A DNA stretch of 64,000 nucleotides, from NCBI GenBank assembly GCA_003212795.1, contig QCOV01000001.1:215321-279320 (forward strand), given 5' to 3'. The notes beneath the pieces were generated by a model, which did no database searches, was not told the origin of the DNA, and was given only the letters and a program-made list of their open reading frames with translations. The translations under genes were made by a program, and so were the position numbers. The DNA is from OCS116 cluster bacterium AG-435-F03 (lineage in GTDB: Bacteria; Pseudomonadota; Alphaproteobacteria; MED-G09). Shown here piece after piece: positions 18,055 through 28,169 of this stretch; position 1 is the first letter of the stretch, and every line of letters starts with the position of its first letter.

Positions 18055-19974
18055 ATGAATAAAATAGAAATTAAATATCTCGACAAAATTAAATCACCTA
18101 AAGATTTGGATGAGTTAAATGACGAACAGCTTAAAGAACTTGCAACAGAGTTGAGATATGATGTTATTGAAACAGTTTCAAAGACAGGTGGTCATTTAGG
18201 TGCAAGCCTTGGAGTGATAGAGCTTACTGTTGCTCTTCATAAAATCTTTGACTCACCTAAAGACAAGATAATTTGGGATGTTGGCCATCAGAGCTATCCA
18301 CATAAAATACTGACTGGCAGAAGAGACCAAATGTCGACTTTGAGAAAAAAAGATGGCCTATCAGGTTTTACAAAAAGGGATGAAAGTAAATATGACCATT
18401 TTGGAGCTGGGCACAGCTCTACTGCAGCTTCTGCTGGACTTGGAATGGCAATTGGAAGAGATTTAAAAAATAGAGATAATCATGTTGTTTGCATTGTTGG
18501 TGATGGTGCAATGAGTGCTGGTCAGGCATATGAAGCACTAAATAATGCCGGTGCAGAAAAATCAAAACTAATAGTAATTTTAAATGATAACGATATGTCA
18601 ATTGCTCCTCCTGCAGGAGCTATGAGCGCTTATTTAGCAAAACTAATATCAGGTGGGACATATCTTGGTTTAAGAAACTTTGCCAAACAAGTTATAGAAA
18701 AGCTTCCTAAATCACTTGAGAAAGGTGCAAAAAAAGCTGAAGAAATTACTAGACTTATTGCAGGTAATGGAACTCTTTTTGAAGCTTTAGGTTTTTATTA
18801 TGTTGGACCTATAGATGGACATAATTTGGATCATTTACTTCCTGTGATTAGAAATGTAAAAAATGCCGATAATGGCCCAGTAATAATTCATGTTGTTACT
18901 CAGAAGGGCAAAGGTTATAAACCTGCAGAAGACTCAGATGAAAAATTTCATGGAGTTACAAAATTTAATATTGCTACTGGAGAACAAGAAAAACCAAAGA
19001 AAGCAAATGTTTCTTATACTAAAATCTTTTCTAATTCCTTAATAAAATGTGCTGAAAATGATAATGATATTGTTGCTGTTACAGCTGCAATGCCATCAGG
19101 AACGGGACTTGACAAATTTAAAGAGCTTTATCCTCAGAGGTTTTTTGATGTAGGTATTGCAGAACAACATGCAGTAACATTTTCTGCTGGACTTGCAATT
19201 GAGGGACTTAAACCATTTGCTACAATTTATTCGACATTTCTTCAAAGAGCTTACGATCAAATTATCCATGATATAGCAATTCAAAATCTACCAGTAAGAT
19301 TTGCGATCGATAGAGCTGGGTTAGTTGGCGCGGATGGACCAACTCATGCAGGAAGTTTTGATTTGGCGTATCTATCAATCTTACCAAATTTTGTAGTTAT
19401 GGCAGCTTCTAATGAGGTTGAGTTAGTAAGAATGGTTAAAACTGCTGCTGACTATAGCTTAGGCCCAATATCTTTTAGATATCCAAGAGGAAATGTTTTT
19501 GGGTTAGATATACCTACAGAAATTGAATCACTAGAAATCGGAAAAGGGAAAATTATAAAACAAGGTGAAAAAATAGCTCTACTAAACCTTGGAACTAGAA
19601 TTGAAGAAGTAAAAAATGCATCAGATACATTAGAAGCGATGGGTCTTTCTTGCACAATTGCTGATGCAAGATTTGCTAAACCTTTAGACAAAGACTTAAT
19701 TAGAGATCTGTCAAAAAACCATGAACTAATTATTACAATCGAAGAAGGCTCATCTGGCGGTTTTGGTGCCCATGTCTTAATGTTTTTAGCAGATGAAGGA
19801 ATTCTTGATAATGGTTTTAAAATTAGGAATTTATATCTTCCAGATACATTTATTCAGCATGGTGATGTAAATGATATGTATGCTCAGGCAGGGTTAAATT
19901 CAGAAAATATTGTTAAATTAGCAATGAAGGCTCTAGATATAAATAATAATGAAATCAAGATTATTAAGTCTTAA
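18055..19974 (+). CDS. dxs: 1-deoxy-D-xylulose-5-phosphate synthase
   Basis: First committed step of the MEP isoprenoid pathway: pyruvate plus glyceraldehyde 3-phosphate gives DXP, with thiamine diphosphate as cofactor. The 639 aa is full length. [34 protein letters not shown] and the TPP motif GDGAMSAG...NDNDMSIAP are clear. The transketolase core ([30 protein letters not shown]) and C-terminal domain follow. It ends the xseB-ispA-dxs operon, and its stop shares TTAA with the convergent aroC. Confidence 0.97.
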   Translation: MNKIEIKYLDKIKSPKDLDELNDEQLKELATELRYDVIETVSKTGGHLGASLGVIELTVALHKIFDSPKDKIIWDVGHQSYPHKILTGRRDQMSTLRKKDGLSGFTKRDESKYDHFGAGHSSTAASAGLGMAIGRDLKNRDNHVVCIVGDGAMSAGQAYEALNNAGAEKSKLIVILNDNDMSIAPPAGAMSAYLAKLISGGTYLGLRNFAKQVIEKLPKSLEKGAKKAEEITRLIAGNGTLFEALGFYYVGPIDGHNLDHLLPVIRNVKNADNGPVIIHVVTQKGKGYKPAEDSDEKFHGVTKFNIATGEQEKPKKANVSYTKIFSNSLIKCAENDNDIVAVTAAMPSGTGLDKFKELYPQRFFDVGIAEQHAVTFSAGLAIEGLKPFATIYSTFLQRAYDQIIHDIAIQNLPVRFAIDRAGLVGADGPTHAGSFDLAYLSILPNFVVMAASNEVELVRMVKTAADYSLGPISFRYPRGNVFGLDIPTEIESLEIGKGKIIKQGEKIALLNLGTRIEEVKNASDTLEAMGLSCTIADARFAKPLDKDLIRDLSKNHELIITIEEGSSGGFGAHVLMFLADEGILDNGFKIRNLYLPDTFIQHGDVNDMYAQAGLNSENIVKLAMKALDINNNEIKIIKS

Positions 19975-21053
19975 CTTCCAATTTGAGCTCTATTTCTTAA
20001 GAAATGATCAGCTAAAACACATGCAACCATTGCTTCTCCAACAGGAACAGCTCTGATACCTACACAAGGATCATGTCTTCCCTTGGTTGTTATTTCTGTA
20101 TCATTCTGAGATTTATCTATTGTTTTTCTTTCTTTTTTTATAGATGAGGTTGGTTTAACAGCAAATCTTACAACAATATCTTGTCCTGAGGATATTCCTC
20201 CAAGAATACCTCCAGAGTTATTTGAAAGAAAAACAGGCTTATCATTTTTCATTCTCATCTCATCACCATTTTCACTGCCTTTTAGGCTTACTGCTTCAAA
20301 TCCATTTCCAATTTCAACACCTTTAACTGCATTTATACTCATTATTGCTGATCCTAAGTCTGAGTCTAATTTCCCATAAATTGGTGCACCCAATCCAACT
20401 GGAACATTTTTAGCTACAACTTCAATAACTGCGCCACAGCTATCTCCTTCAGCTACAAGTGAATTAATTTTATCTTCCCAGTTTTTAATTGAACTTTTAT
20501 CTGGACACCAAAAAGGATTTTCATCAATAAAATTATTATCCCATTTTGATCTATCAATTTTTAAGTCACCTAATTGAACAAGTGCTCCTTTAATTTCAAT
20601 TTTAGGTATAATCTTTCTGGCTATAGCTCCGGCAGCAACTCTCATAGCAGTTTCACGAGCCGATTGGCGACCGCCTCCTCTAGGGTCTCTGATTCCGTAT
20701 TTACTTAAATAAGTATAATCTGCATGACCTGGTCTGAATTTTTCTTTTGTATCATCATAATCACCAGATTTTTGATCTTTATTATAGATTATCATTGAAA
20801 TAGGAGTACCAGTAGTATATTGGACTTTTTCTTCTATATATACTCCTGAAAGTATTTCAACTGTATCAGGTTCGTTTCTTGGGCTTGTGTATTGGTTTTG
20901 TCCAGGTCTTCTTTTATCCAACCAAAGTTGAATATCTTTTTCCGTTAATTCTATCATTGGAGGTGTGCCATCAACTACACATCCTATAGCTTTACCATGG
21001 GACTCACCCCATGTAGTAAATTTAAAAATATGACCAAATGAATTATGAGACAT
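19971..21053 (-). CDS. aroC: Chorismate synthase
   Basis: Converts EPSP to chorismate using reduced FMN. The 360-aa protein has the signatures [66 protein letters not shown] and the C-terminal [18 protein letters not shown]. It lies two bases downstream of fabI on the same strand, an arrangement implying co-transcription. Together with the DAHP synthase at 8.6-9.9 kb it represents the two ends of the shikimate pathway. Confidence 0.97.
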   Translation of the reverse strand: MSHNSFGHIFKFTTWGESHGKAIGCVVDGTPPMIELTEKDIQLWLDKRRPGQNQYTSPRNEPDTVEILSGVYIEEKVQYTTGTPISMIIYNKDQKSGDYDDTKEKFRPGHADYTYLSKYGIRDPRGGGRQSARETAMRVAAGAIARKIIPKIEIKGALVQLGDLKIDRSKWDNNFIDENPFWCPDKSSIKNWEDKINSLVAEGDSCGAVIEVVAKNVPVGLGAPIYGKLDSDLGSAIMSINAVKGVEIGNGFEAVSLKGSENGDEMRMKNDKPVFLSNNSGGILGGISSGQDIVVRFAVKPTSSIKKERKTIDKSQNDTEITTKGRHDPCVGIRAVPVGEAMVACVLADHFLRNRAQIGS

Positions 21054-21055
21054 AA

Positions 21056-21874
21056 TTAATCCTCTACAACACTTATATCTGGCGCTTCTTCATCTTTCAT
21101 GCCAATTATATTATAACCTGAGTCTACATGATGTACTTCACCAGTAACTCCTGAAGATAAATCACTTATTAAATAAACAGCAGATCCACCGACTTCATCA
21201 ATAGAAACATTTCTTTTGAGAGGGGAGTTATATTCATTCCACTTCAAAATATATCTGAAGTCACCAATTCCTGATGCAGCAAGCGTTTTAATTGGTCCTG
21301 CTGATATTGCATTTACCCTTATATTTTGTTTTCCTAAATCTTTAGCTAAATACCTAACACTAGTTTCAAGAGCTGATTTTGCAACACCCATAACATTGTA
21401 GTGAGGCATAACTTTTTCTGAGCCGTAATATGTTAAGGTAAGAATTGATCCACCATTATTCATAAGCTTTTCGGCCTTTTGAGAAACAGATGTAAAGGAG
21501 TAACAAGAAATATTCATAGTATTGATAAAGTTTTCTTGTGTTGTTTCTACATATCTTCCTTTTAGTTCATCCTTATCCGAAAAAGCAACCGCGTGAACTA
21601 GGAAATCTATTGATTCAAATTTTTCGCCTATCTTTTCAAACATTTCATCAATACTTTTTGTATTAGTAACATCACACTCTATTACTAATGCAGAATTCAA
21701 TTCCTCTGATAGAGGAATAACTCTTTTTCTAATTGCCTCACCTTGATAACTCAGAGCTATTTCTGCTCCATGTTCACAGCATGCTTTTGCAATTCCCCAA
21801 GCTATGGAGCGATTATTTGCAACACCCATAACAAGTCCGCGTTTTCCTTTAAGTAAATTTGTTTTATTTTCCAT
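21056..21874 (-). CDS. fabI: Enoyl-ACP reductase [NADH]
   Basis: Last reduction of each fatty acid synthesis cycle. The 272-aa SDR-like protein has the FabI-specific N-terminus [21 protein letters not shown]. The catalytic Tyr-Lys pair is in the [12 protein letters not shown] segment, with the first Tyr in [26 protein letters not shown] is the substrate loop. It is followed after two bases by aroC. The rest of the elongation set (fabD, fabG, acpP, fabF) is at 54.7-58.0 kb. Confidence 0.95.
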   Translation of the reverse strand: MENKTNLLKGKRGLVMGVANNRSIAWGIAKACCEHGAEIALSYQGEAIRKRVIPLSEELNSALVIECDVTNTKSIDEMFEKIGEKFESIDFLVHAVAFSDKDELKGRYVETTQENFINTMNISCYSFTSVSQKAEKLMNNGGSILTLTYYGSEKVMPHYNVMGVAKSALETSVRYLAKDLGKQNIRVNAISAGPIKTLAASGIGDFRYILKWNEYNSPLKRNVSIDEVGGSAVYLISDLSSGVTGEVHHVDSGYNIIGMKDEEAPDISVVED

Positions 21875-21993
21875 ATTTAGTCATATTCGTTTGTTTTTAT
21901 TTGATTATTTTTATAAGTATAAAATAAAGAAATATAGATTAACATTCGATTTGTATAACCTGATTTATGATTTCTTTTAAGGAAAAAATAAAT

Positions 21994-22599
21994 ATGAGCT
22001 TAATAAAAAACAATATTAAAATTGAAAAAAATCCATTTGATCTGTTAGAAAAGTGGTACAAAAAAGCTAAAAAGAATGAAATAAGCAATCCTAATGCTAT
22101 GGCTCTATCTACTGTTGGTCCATTTAATAAACCAAGAACAAGAATGGTTTTAATGAAAGAAATAAAAGAAAATGGTATTATTTTTTATACAAATTCCAAT
22201 AGCAGAAAAGGCAATCATATAAATGACAATAAAAATGTCTCTATAAATTTTTATTGGAAATCAATTGATAGACAGGTTCTCATAAGTGGTAAAATAAAAA
22301 AAATTAGTTCACAGGAAAGTGATAAATATTTCCTTACAAGAAATAGAAAATCACAAATTGGTGCTTGGGCATCAAAACAATCACAAAAACTAAAAAGTAA
22401 ATCTAATTTAAAAACTAAATTTGATGAGATAGATAAGAAATATAAAGGTAAAGAAATCCCAAGACCAAAATACTGGAACGGATATTGTGTTTATCCAGAT
22501 AGTTTTGAGTTTTGGCTCCAAGGAGAAGGAAGGCTTCATGATAGGGTTGAATATAAAATCAAATCCGGTCAATGGACAACTAAACTTCTATATCCTTAG
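21994..22599 (+). CDS. pdxH: Pyridoxamine 5'-phosphate oxidase
   Basis: FMN enzyme that oxidises pyridoxine or pyridoxamine 5'-phosphate to pyridoxal phosphate. About 201 aa from the ATG at 21994, chosen because AAGGA lies just upstream; an ATG at 21967 has no such site. Family blocks are NPNAMALSTVG, PRTRMVLMKEI, FYTNSNSRKG, NFYWKSIDRQVLISG and the C-terminal YPDSFEFWLQGEGRLHDR. The 3' end overlaps the convergent MerC-like gene by 20 bases. PdxA, another vitamin B6 gene, is at 59.5-60.5 kb. Confidence 0.95.
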   Translation: MSLIKNNIKIEKNPFDLLEKWYKKAKKNEISNPNAMALSTVGPFNKPRTRMVLMKEIKENGIIFYTNSNSRKGNHINDNKNVSINFYWKSIDRQVLISGKIKKISSQESDKYFLTRNRKSQIGAWASKQSQKLKSKSNLKTKFDEIDKKYKGKEIPRPKYWNGYCVYPDSFEFWLQGEGRLHDRVEYKIKSGQWTTKLLYP

Positions 22600-22951
22600 T
22601 TAACTCTGTTGATATGTGATTCCTATAATGAGCTAGTAATAACAGTATAGCACCAATTAAAGTAGAATATGTTTCAGGATATCCTTCTAAAAAAAGCGCA
22701 AAGAAAAGTAATAAAACTCCTAAGGATGATATAATTAGATTTAATAGTTTTCTATCTCTTATGTAATTTTTAGGAAATACAATTAAATAAACCAAAAAGA
22801 CCAAAGCAAATAAAAAAATATGTATAATTTTTGAATTCTCAATAAAAATTTCTAATGAATTTAGGCTTGTTGCTATTGCTAAAAAAGGTAAAGCGCAATG
22901 TATTATGCATAAAATTGAGAGTGCTATACCTATTAAATTATTATTATTCAT
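22580..22951 (-). CDS. MerC-domain small membrane protein
   Basis: A 123-aa inner-membrane protein with four predicted hydrophobic segments (about residues 6-26, 42-60, 68-88 and 94-107). CIIHCALPF at residues 15-23 matches the conserved CxxHC metal-binding cysteines of MerC, a mercury-uptake protein. There is no merR, merA or merT around it, and many bacteria have isolated MerC-domain proteins of unknown metal specificity. It overlaps pdxH by 20 bases at the 3' end and is divergent from gloB. Mercury transport is only a family-based suggestion. Confidence 0.7.
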   Translation of the reverse strand: MNNNNLIGIALSILCIIHCALPFLAIATSLNSLEIFIENSKIIHIFLFALVFLVYLIVFPKNYIRDRKLLNLIISSLGVLLLFFALFLEGYPETYSTLIGAILLLLAHYRNHISTELTKDIEV

Positions 22952-23009
22952 ATAGATTTCCTTCAGAAAACTTGTAAACTTTATAGGATTGTATTACTAG
23001 GAAAATATT

Positions 23010-23774
23010 ATGGAAATTTTTGCTATACCTGCTTTTACAGATAATTATATTTGGGCTGTTGTTGAAAAAGACCAATTTGTTGTAGTTGATCCCGGCGATT
23101 CATTGGTAGTAAAAGAATTTGCTGAAAAGAATAATCTTCAATTGAGAGCTATATTAATTACTCATTGGCACCCTGATCATACTGGAGGTATTATAGAGTT
23201 AGTAAAAGATAAATCTATTTCAGTATATGGTCCAAAAGGTGGTCATATTGACGGAATAACAGATGAATTAAAAGAAGGTGATAGTATAAGAATTTTTGAT
23301 AATGAATTTTCAATATTTGAAACACCTGGACACACACTTGATCACATTTCGTATTTTTCAAACGAAAATAAACCAATATTATTTTGTGGAGATACATTAT
23401 TTTCAGGGGGATGCGGACGTCTATTTGAAGGAACACCCGATCAAATGTTTCATTCTCTAAATAAATTTTCTTCACTTCCAGGTAATACAAAAGTTTATTG
23501 CACACATGAATATACTTTGAGTAATTTAAAATTTGCTCTAGAGGTTGAACCAAAAAATCAAGATTTAATTAATTATTACGATCAAGTTGTAGAAAAGAGG
23601 GATAGAAACGAATATACGCTACCTTCTACAATTGAAAAAGAGTTGAATATTAACCCTTTTTTAAGATCATCTATAGAAGAAGTTAGAAAAAGTGCAGAAT
23701 TATATTCTTCAAAAGCAAATCTTGATGACGTTGGTGTATTAGCTGTTATTCGCTCCTGGAAGGACAATTTTTAA
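23010..23774 (+). CDS. gloB: Hydroxyacylglutathione hydrolase (glyoxalase II)
   Basis: Hydrolyses S-lactoylglutathione to lactate and glutathione, completing methylglyoxal detoxification. The 254-aa length is usual. The zinc site is seen in THWHPDHTGG, then TPGHTLDH, FCGDTLFSGGCGRLFEGTP and CTHEYTLSNLKFA. The C-terminal domain ends in NPFLRSS. No glyoxalase I gene is near. The last 29 bases overlap the convergent acetyltransferase gene. Confidence 0.94.
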   Translation: MEIFAIPAFTDNYIWAVVEKDQFVVVDPGDSLVVKEFAEKNNLQLRAILITHWHPDHTGGIIELVKDKSISVYGPKGGHIDGITDELKEGDSIRIFDNEFSIFETPGHTLDHISYFSNENKPILFCGDTLFSGGCGRLFEGTPDQMFHSLNKFSSLPGNTKVYCTHEYTLSNLKFALEVEPKNQDLINYYDQVVEKRDRNEYTLPSTIEKELNINPFLRSSIEEVRKSAELYSSKANLDDVGVLAVIRSWKDNF

Positions 23775-24204
23775 GATTTTTTTTCATTTGAAAATGCTTA
23801 ATATCAATTCCTACATCTATTTTTCCTAAATTTACATAACCTAATTTAGAATAAAATATAACGGCATTTTCTCTCGCATTTAAAATAATTTTATTTCGAT
23901 AATTATTTATGGAATGTATTTCAAGCTTGTGAACAATTGCATTTCCTACACCTTTTTTTCGAAAGTTTTTATCTACAGCCATGTATCTAATTTGAGATTC
24001 TTTTATATTTACAAAGTGCAATCTACCAACACCAATAATTTTCCCTTTATTATTAGTAGCCATAACATGATAACTTATTTTTTCTAGTTTATCGCGTATA
24101 GTGCTTCTATGAAGGCCTATTGGTTTTCTTAAAATTTTATATCGGAATAAAAAATATTCTCTCCACTCTCGATAAGAAGAAGGTGATTTTAAATTGAAAT
24201 TCAT
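23746..24204 (-). CDS. GNAT family N-acetyltransferase
   Basis: A 152-aa acetyltransferase fold. The acetyl-CoA-binding motif A is visible as IRYMAVDKNFRKKGVGNAI (RKKGVG being the R/Q-x-x-G-x-G/A loop), followed by motif B with ENAVIFYSKLGYVNLG. This arrangement resembles the ElaA/YjcF-like group, but the substrate cannot be read from sequence. It follows the MazG-like gene by seven bases on the same strand and overlaps the end of gloB. Confidence 0.8.
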   Translation of the reverse strand: MNFNLKSPSSYREWREYFLFRYKILRKPIGLHRSTIRDKLEKISYHVMATNNKGKIIGVGRLHFVNIKESQIRYMAVDKNFRKKGVGNAIVHKLEIHSINNYRNKIILNARENAVIFYSKLGYVNLGKIDVGIDIKHFQMKKNLKNCPSRSE

Positions 24205-24211
24205 CTATTTT

Positions 24212-24625
24212 TTATAAATCACCTTTGGCTCTCACTTCACTTTGATTTATAGTGAATTTCTCTCCATACCTAGCTTCTAGTTTTTTTTGGTTTTCAAGTA
24301 TTACTTCAGTAGGATCTAAATTAAGAGCCATGCAAGCGGTAACCCAATACCACATGATATCGCCAAGTTCTCGCTTCATATGAAAAATATTATCTTCATC
24401 TGCGGGCTTACCTTGCAAAAACATTTTTTTTACAATTTCTGTAAACTCGCCAGCTTCACTACTTAAACCAAGTGCAGCAGTAAGTATTCTTGGTGCGTCA
24501 ATATCTGAATCATTTTGTATTTTGTCTATTACTTCTTTTAAGGAATTAATATCTAAACTAGGTTCGCTTGTAACTTTAGTGACAAAATCACAATAGGTAT
24601 CAAAGATTTTTTTTGTATCGTTCAT
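24212..24625 (-). CDS. MazG-like nucleoside triphosphate pyrophosphohydrolase
   Basis: About 137 aa of the all-alpha NTP pyrophosphatase superfamily. The two metal-binding half motifs are SSEAGEFTEIVKK and KRELGDIMWYWVTAC, which give the E-x-x-E and E-x-x-D pattern of MazG-type enzymes. These remove unusual nucleotides or control nucleotide pools. The ATG at 24625 is preceded by AGAGGT; the longer frame to 24673 has no ribosome binding site. It is probably co-transcribed with the downstream acetyltransferase. Confidence 0.82.
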   Translation of the reverse strand: MNDTKKIFDTYCDFVTKVTSEPSLDINSLKEVIDKIQNDSDIDAPRILTAALGLSSEAGEFTEIVKKMFLQGKPADEDNIFHMKRELGDIMWYWVTACMALNLDPTEVILENQKKLEARYGEKFTINQSEVRAKGDL

Positions 24626-24690
24626 GGTGTTACCTCTTTGTTTGATAATATAATAATTATATTTAAAAAGCATTTCATAATTTAATTTGA

Positions 24691-24718
24691 TTAAAGTGGT
24701 TTTTTAAGTTTTTATAAT
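24691..24718 (+). promoter_or_regulatory. Putative sigma-70-type promoter of the SDR/Baeyer-Villiger operon
   Basis: A perfect -10 TATAAT (24713-24718) lies 16 bases after a weak -35 TTAAAG (24691-24696), in the gap between two divergent genes. It would give a leader of about 20 bases carrying AAGGAG (24734-24739) before the ATG at 24746. The -35 match is poor, so only the -10 is convincing. Confidence 0.4.
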
Positions 24719-24745
24719 TAACACAATGTAATTAAGGAGTAGGAT

Positions 24746-25504
24746 ATGTCTAGATTTAAAGATAAATTTGCAATTATTTCTGGCGGAGCATCTGGAATGG
24801 GCGCTGCAACAGCAAAAAGATTTGTTGAGGAAGGTGGATCAGTTGTAACGCTGGATTTAAATGAAGAACTAGGAATTAAGGTTGCTGAAGATATCGGCGA
24901 TTCTTGTGAGTTTTTTAAGGCAGATGTATCTAAAGCAGAGGACTGGGATAGACTCGAAAAACATCTTGGTGAAAGATTTACCAAAATAACTTCAGTTGTT
25001 AATGCTGCAGGAATTAGTGAACCGGCAACAGTAGAAGACGAGACAGTTGAGCATTGGGATAGGGTGCATGCTATAAATGGAACTTCAGTTTTTTTAGGCT
25101 GTCAATTTGCTGTTAAAGCAATGAAGGATGGTGAAGGAACGATAGTAAATTTTGCATCTTCTCTAGCTACAAGACCAAAACCATTTGTGATAGCTTATAA
25201 TTATAGTAAAGCAGGAGTTTTGGTATTAACTAGAACTGTTGCGCTTCATTGTGCTGAAATGGGTTACAAAATAAGATGTAATGCCGTTCAACCTGGAGCT
25301 ATTAATACTCCTATGATGCAAAGATATGTTCAAGCGGCTGAAAATTCTGAGCAACAACTTTCCGAATTTGCTGCGTCTCATCCCATGAATAGAGTTGGTG
25401 AACCAGAAGAAGTAGTAAATGCAGTATTATTTTTATCTTCTGAAGACTCAGCATTTACAACGGGCGATTCAATTTCTGTTGACGGTGGGGTGATTGCTAT
25501 ATAA
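24746..25504 (+). CDS. SDR family oxidoreductase, first gene of a catabolic run
   Basis: A classical 252-aa short-chain dehydrogenase: SGGASGMGAATAKRF near residues 12-26, VVNAAGISEP near 90, the catalytic YNYSK segment, and a C-terminal TTGDSISVDGG typical of FabG/cyclohexanol-dehydrogenase-like SDRs. A role converting an alcohol to the ketone oxidised by the next gene product is inferred from position: a Baeyer-Villiger monooxygenase begins 36 bases downstream. It has a strong AAGGAG site. The true substrate is unknown. Confidence 0.86.
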   Translation: MSRFKDKFAIISGGASGMGAATAKRFVEEGGSVVTLDLNEELGIKVAEDIGDSCEFFKADVSKAEDWDRLEKHLGERFTKITSVVNAAGISEPATVEDETVEHWDRVHAINGTSVFLGCQFAVKAMKDGEGTIVNFASSLATRPKPFVIAYNYSKAGVLVLTRTVALHCAEMGYKIRCNAVQPGAINTPMMQRYVQAAENSEQQLSEFAASHPMNRVGEPEEVVNAVLFLSSEDSAFTTGDSISVDGGVIAI

Positions 25505-25540
25505 TTGTTAATACATTGAAATTAAACAATTTAGGTTAAA

Positions 25541-26998
25541 ATGACTGAAAAATTAGATGTTTTAGTAGTTGGTGCAGGTATTTCAGGAATTGGCGCTGGA
25601 TATCACCTGCAAAATAAATGCCCTGATGCAAAATTTGTTATCCTCGAAGGAAGAGATAAAATAGGTGGTACATGGGATTTATTTAAATATCCTGGTATCA
25701 GATCTGATTCAGATATGTATACTTTAGGGTTTAATTTTAAGCCTTGGAAAGAGCAAGAGGCTATTGCAGATGCTCCTTCAATTTTGAAATATTTAAATGA
25801 GACTGTAGAAGAATTTAATTTAAAAAATAAAATAAGATTCGGAAAATATGTAAAAAAGGCAAATTGGTCTAGTTCGACTAATTCCTGGACAGTTGATGTG
25901 GAGGATAAATCTACTGGAGAATTATCCCAAATTTCTTGTAATTTTATATTTATGTGCTCTGGTTATTATAGTTACAAAGAAGGTTACACACCTCAATTTG
26001 ATGGAATAGAGAACTTCAATGGGGATGTTATTCATCCACAAAAATGGGATGAAAACTTTGATTATTCTAACAAAAAAATAGTTGTTATTGGAAGTGGAGC
26101 TACAGCCGTAACAATTGTTCCAGAAATGGCTAAGAAAGCTGAGCATGTAACTATGCTTCAAAGATCTCCTACCTATGTTGTCGCTGCACCAGAAAAAGAT
26201 AAATTAGCAAATAATTTGAGAAAATATATGCCGCTGAAGTTAGCTTATTTGCTTATCAGATGGAGAAATATTTTAAGACAACAGTATTACTTTCGCCTTT
26301 GTAAAAAATATCCAAATGGCGTTAAGAACGCTATTATTCGAGAGGCAAAAAAGAGGCTTGGTTCAGATTTTGATGTAAAAACTCATTTTACCCCAAATTA
26401 TAATCCATGGGATCAAAGAATGTGCCTTGTGCCAGACGGAGATCTTTTTGAACAAATTAAAAAAGGGAAAGCTTCTGTAGTAACAGATCATATTAAAAAT
26501 ATTACTGAAAGCGGAATATTATTAAACTCAGGTAAAGAGTTAAAGGCAGATGTAATTGTTACTGCTACAGGCTTAAATTTGGAAATGTTAAGTAATGTTG
26601 ATTTTGTAGTTGATAATAATACTATAGATATATCGAAGACGGTTACATATAAAGGTATGATGTATAGTGGAGTACCTAATCTAGCTAGTACATTTGGATA
26701 TACTAATGCTTCCTGGACACTTGGTGCTGATTTAACTTCAGAATATGTCTGTAGAATAATTAATCATATGAAGAAAAATCAATATGATGTAGTTTGCCCT
26801 CAGTCGAATGATGAAATTGAAACGGATCCTGATTATCTAAACCTCTCTTCAGGGTATATTAAAAGATCATTAGATATATTTCCACAGCAAGGAAAAAAAG
26901 CGCCGTGGAGAAATAATCAAAATTTCTTAAAAGATGTTTTCCAAATTAGATACGGTCGTATTGATGATGGAGAAATTTTCTTTTCAAAAAATTCTTAA
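25541..26998 (+). CDS. Flavin-containing Baeyer-Villiger monooxygenase
   Basis: A 485-aa FAD/NADPH monooxygenase. The first Rossmann motif is VVGAGISGIGAG (residues 9-20), the second is VVIGSGATA (181-189), and between them lies FNGDVIHPQKWD at 159-170, matching the type I Baeyer-Villiger fingerprint FxGxxxHxxxW(P/D). Such enzymes insert oxygen next to a carbonyl, turning ketones into esters or lactones. GGTWDLFKYPGIRSDSDMY is the usual flavin-loop region. An SDR precedes it and an esterase-type hydrolase follows two genes later, which fits a ketone-to-ester-to-acid route. Substrate range cannot be predicted. Confidence 0.88.
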   Translation: MTEKLDVLVVGAGISGIGAGYHLQNKCPDAKFVILEGRDKIGGTWDLFKYPGIRSDSDMYTLGFNFKPWKEQEAIADAPSILKYLNETVEEFNLKNKIRFGKYVKKANWSSSTNSWTVDVEDKSTGELSQISCNFIFMCSGYYSYKEGYTPQFDGIENFNGDVIHPQKWDENFDYSNKKIVVIGSGATAVTIVPEMAKKAEHVTMLQRSPTYVVAAPEKDKLANNLRKYMPLKLAYLLIRWRNILRQQYYFRLCKKYPNGVKNAIIREAKKRLGSDFDVKTHFTPNYNPWDQRMCLVPDGDLFEQIKKGKASVVTDHIKNITESGILLNSGKELKADVIVTATGLNLEMLSNVDFVVDNNTIDISKTVTYKGMMYSGVPNLASTFGYTNASWTLGADLTSEYVCRIINHMKKNQYDVVCPQSNDEIETDPDYLNLSSGYIKRSLDIFPQQGKKAPWRNNQNFLKDVFQIRYGRIDDGEIFFSKNS

Positions 26999-27021
26999 TT
27001 TAGTTTTCCGGAGAATAAATC

Positions 27022-28155
27022 ATGCAATCAAAAATATGTGAAATATTAGATATAGAGTTTCCTTTATTAGCGTTTTCTCATTGTCGTGATGTGGTTGTAG
27101 CTGTTTCAAAAGCTGGAGGCATGGGTGTTTTCGGAGCAGTTAACCTTCCGCCTGATAGACTTGAGGAAGAATTAAATTGGATAGATGATCATATTGATGG
27201 AAAGCCATACGGAATTGATTTAATTGTACCAAATAAATATGAAGGTAAAGGAAAAGAAGTAAAGTCAGAAGATATTATTAAAGCAGTTCCACAAGAGCAC
27301 AAAACTTTTGCAAATTCGATTCTTGAATCTCATGATATTGAAGTTGAGGAAACGGATGAAGTAAGAAAAGGTACAATTCAATTTGGTAGAAATTTATCCG
27401 AAGAGGGAGCTGAAAGTACATTAGAAGTTGCTATGAATCATCCAATAAAACTTATTGCCAATGCTTTAGGCGTTCCTCCAAAAATAATGCTAGATCTTGG
27501 CAAAAAACATAATATAGCTGTTGCTGCATTAGTTGGCGCAAAAGAACATGCTATTAAACAAGTTGAAGCGGGAGTTGATATATTGGTTGTTGCAGGTGGA
27601 GAAGCAGGTGGGCATTGTGGCGATGTTTCAACAATGGTTTTAGTGCCCGAAGTTTATAATGCTGTAAAAAAAATTAAAGATGTACCAATTTTAGCTGCAG
27701 GAGGAATAACTACAGGTAGCCAAATGGCTGCTGCAATGACTATGGGAGCAGATGGTGCTTGGTGTGGCTCAGTATGGTTAACAACTTCCGAAGCTGAAAC
27801 TAATCCAGTGGTAAAAGAAAAAATGTTGGCTGCTTCTTCACGTGATACCGTCCGATCAAGAAGTAGAACAGGTAAGTTTTCTAGACAATTAAGATCACCA
27901 TGGACAGATGCTTGGGAAAATGAAGGACCAGAACCACTTCCAATGCCTCTTCAATCTCTAGTTAGTGAACCAGCTCTTAGAAAGATTGATAAGCTATCTC
28001 AAGGAGGTCACGAAGGAGCAAAGCAATTAGCTACTTACTGGGTAGGACAAGGAGTTGGTCTTATGAATCATTCATTATCTGCTGGAACGGTAGTACAAAA
28101 TTTCAAAGAAGATTTTGCAGAAGCCTTAGAAAGATTAAATAATTATTTTGAATAA
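27022..28155 (+). CDS. Nitronate monooxygenase / NMO-like FMN oxidoreductase
   Basis: A 377-aa TIM-barrel flavoprotein of the 2-nitropropane dioxygenase family. AGGMGVFGA is near the N-terminus, VAGGEAGGHCGDVSTMV carries the conserved His, and AAGGITTGSQMAAAMTMGADGAWCGSVW forms the FMN-phosphate site. The family oxidises nitronates, but many members in catabolic clusters act on other substrates, including enoyl-CoA-like compounds. It has a GGAG site and follows the Baeyer-Villiger gene by 23 bases, so it belongs to the same run. Confidence 0.84.
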   Translation: MQSKICEILDIEFPLLAFSHCRDVVVAVSKAGGMGVFGAVNLPPDRLEEELNWIDDHIDGKPYGIDLIVPNKYEGKGKEVKSEDIIKAVPQEHKTFANSILESHDIEVEETDEVRKGTIQFGRNLSEEGAESTLEVAMNHPIKLIANALGVPPKIMLDLGKKHNIAVAALVGAKEHAIKQVEAGVDILVVAGGEAGGHCGDVSTMVLVPEVYNAVKKIKDVPILAAGGITTGSQMAAAMTMGADGAWCGSVWLTTSEAETNPVVKEKMLAASSRDTVRSRSRTGKFSRQLRSPWTDAWENEGPEPLPMPLQSLVSEPALRKIDKLSQGGHEGAKQLATYWVGQGVGLMNHSLSAGTVVQNFKEDFAEALERLNNYFE

Positions 28156-28169
28156 TTAAGAAATTCTCT

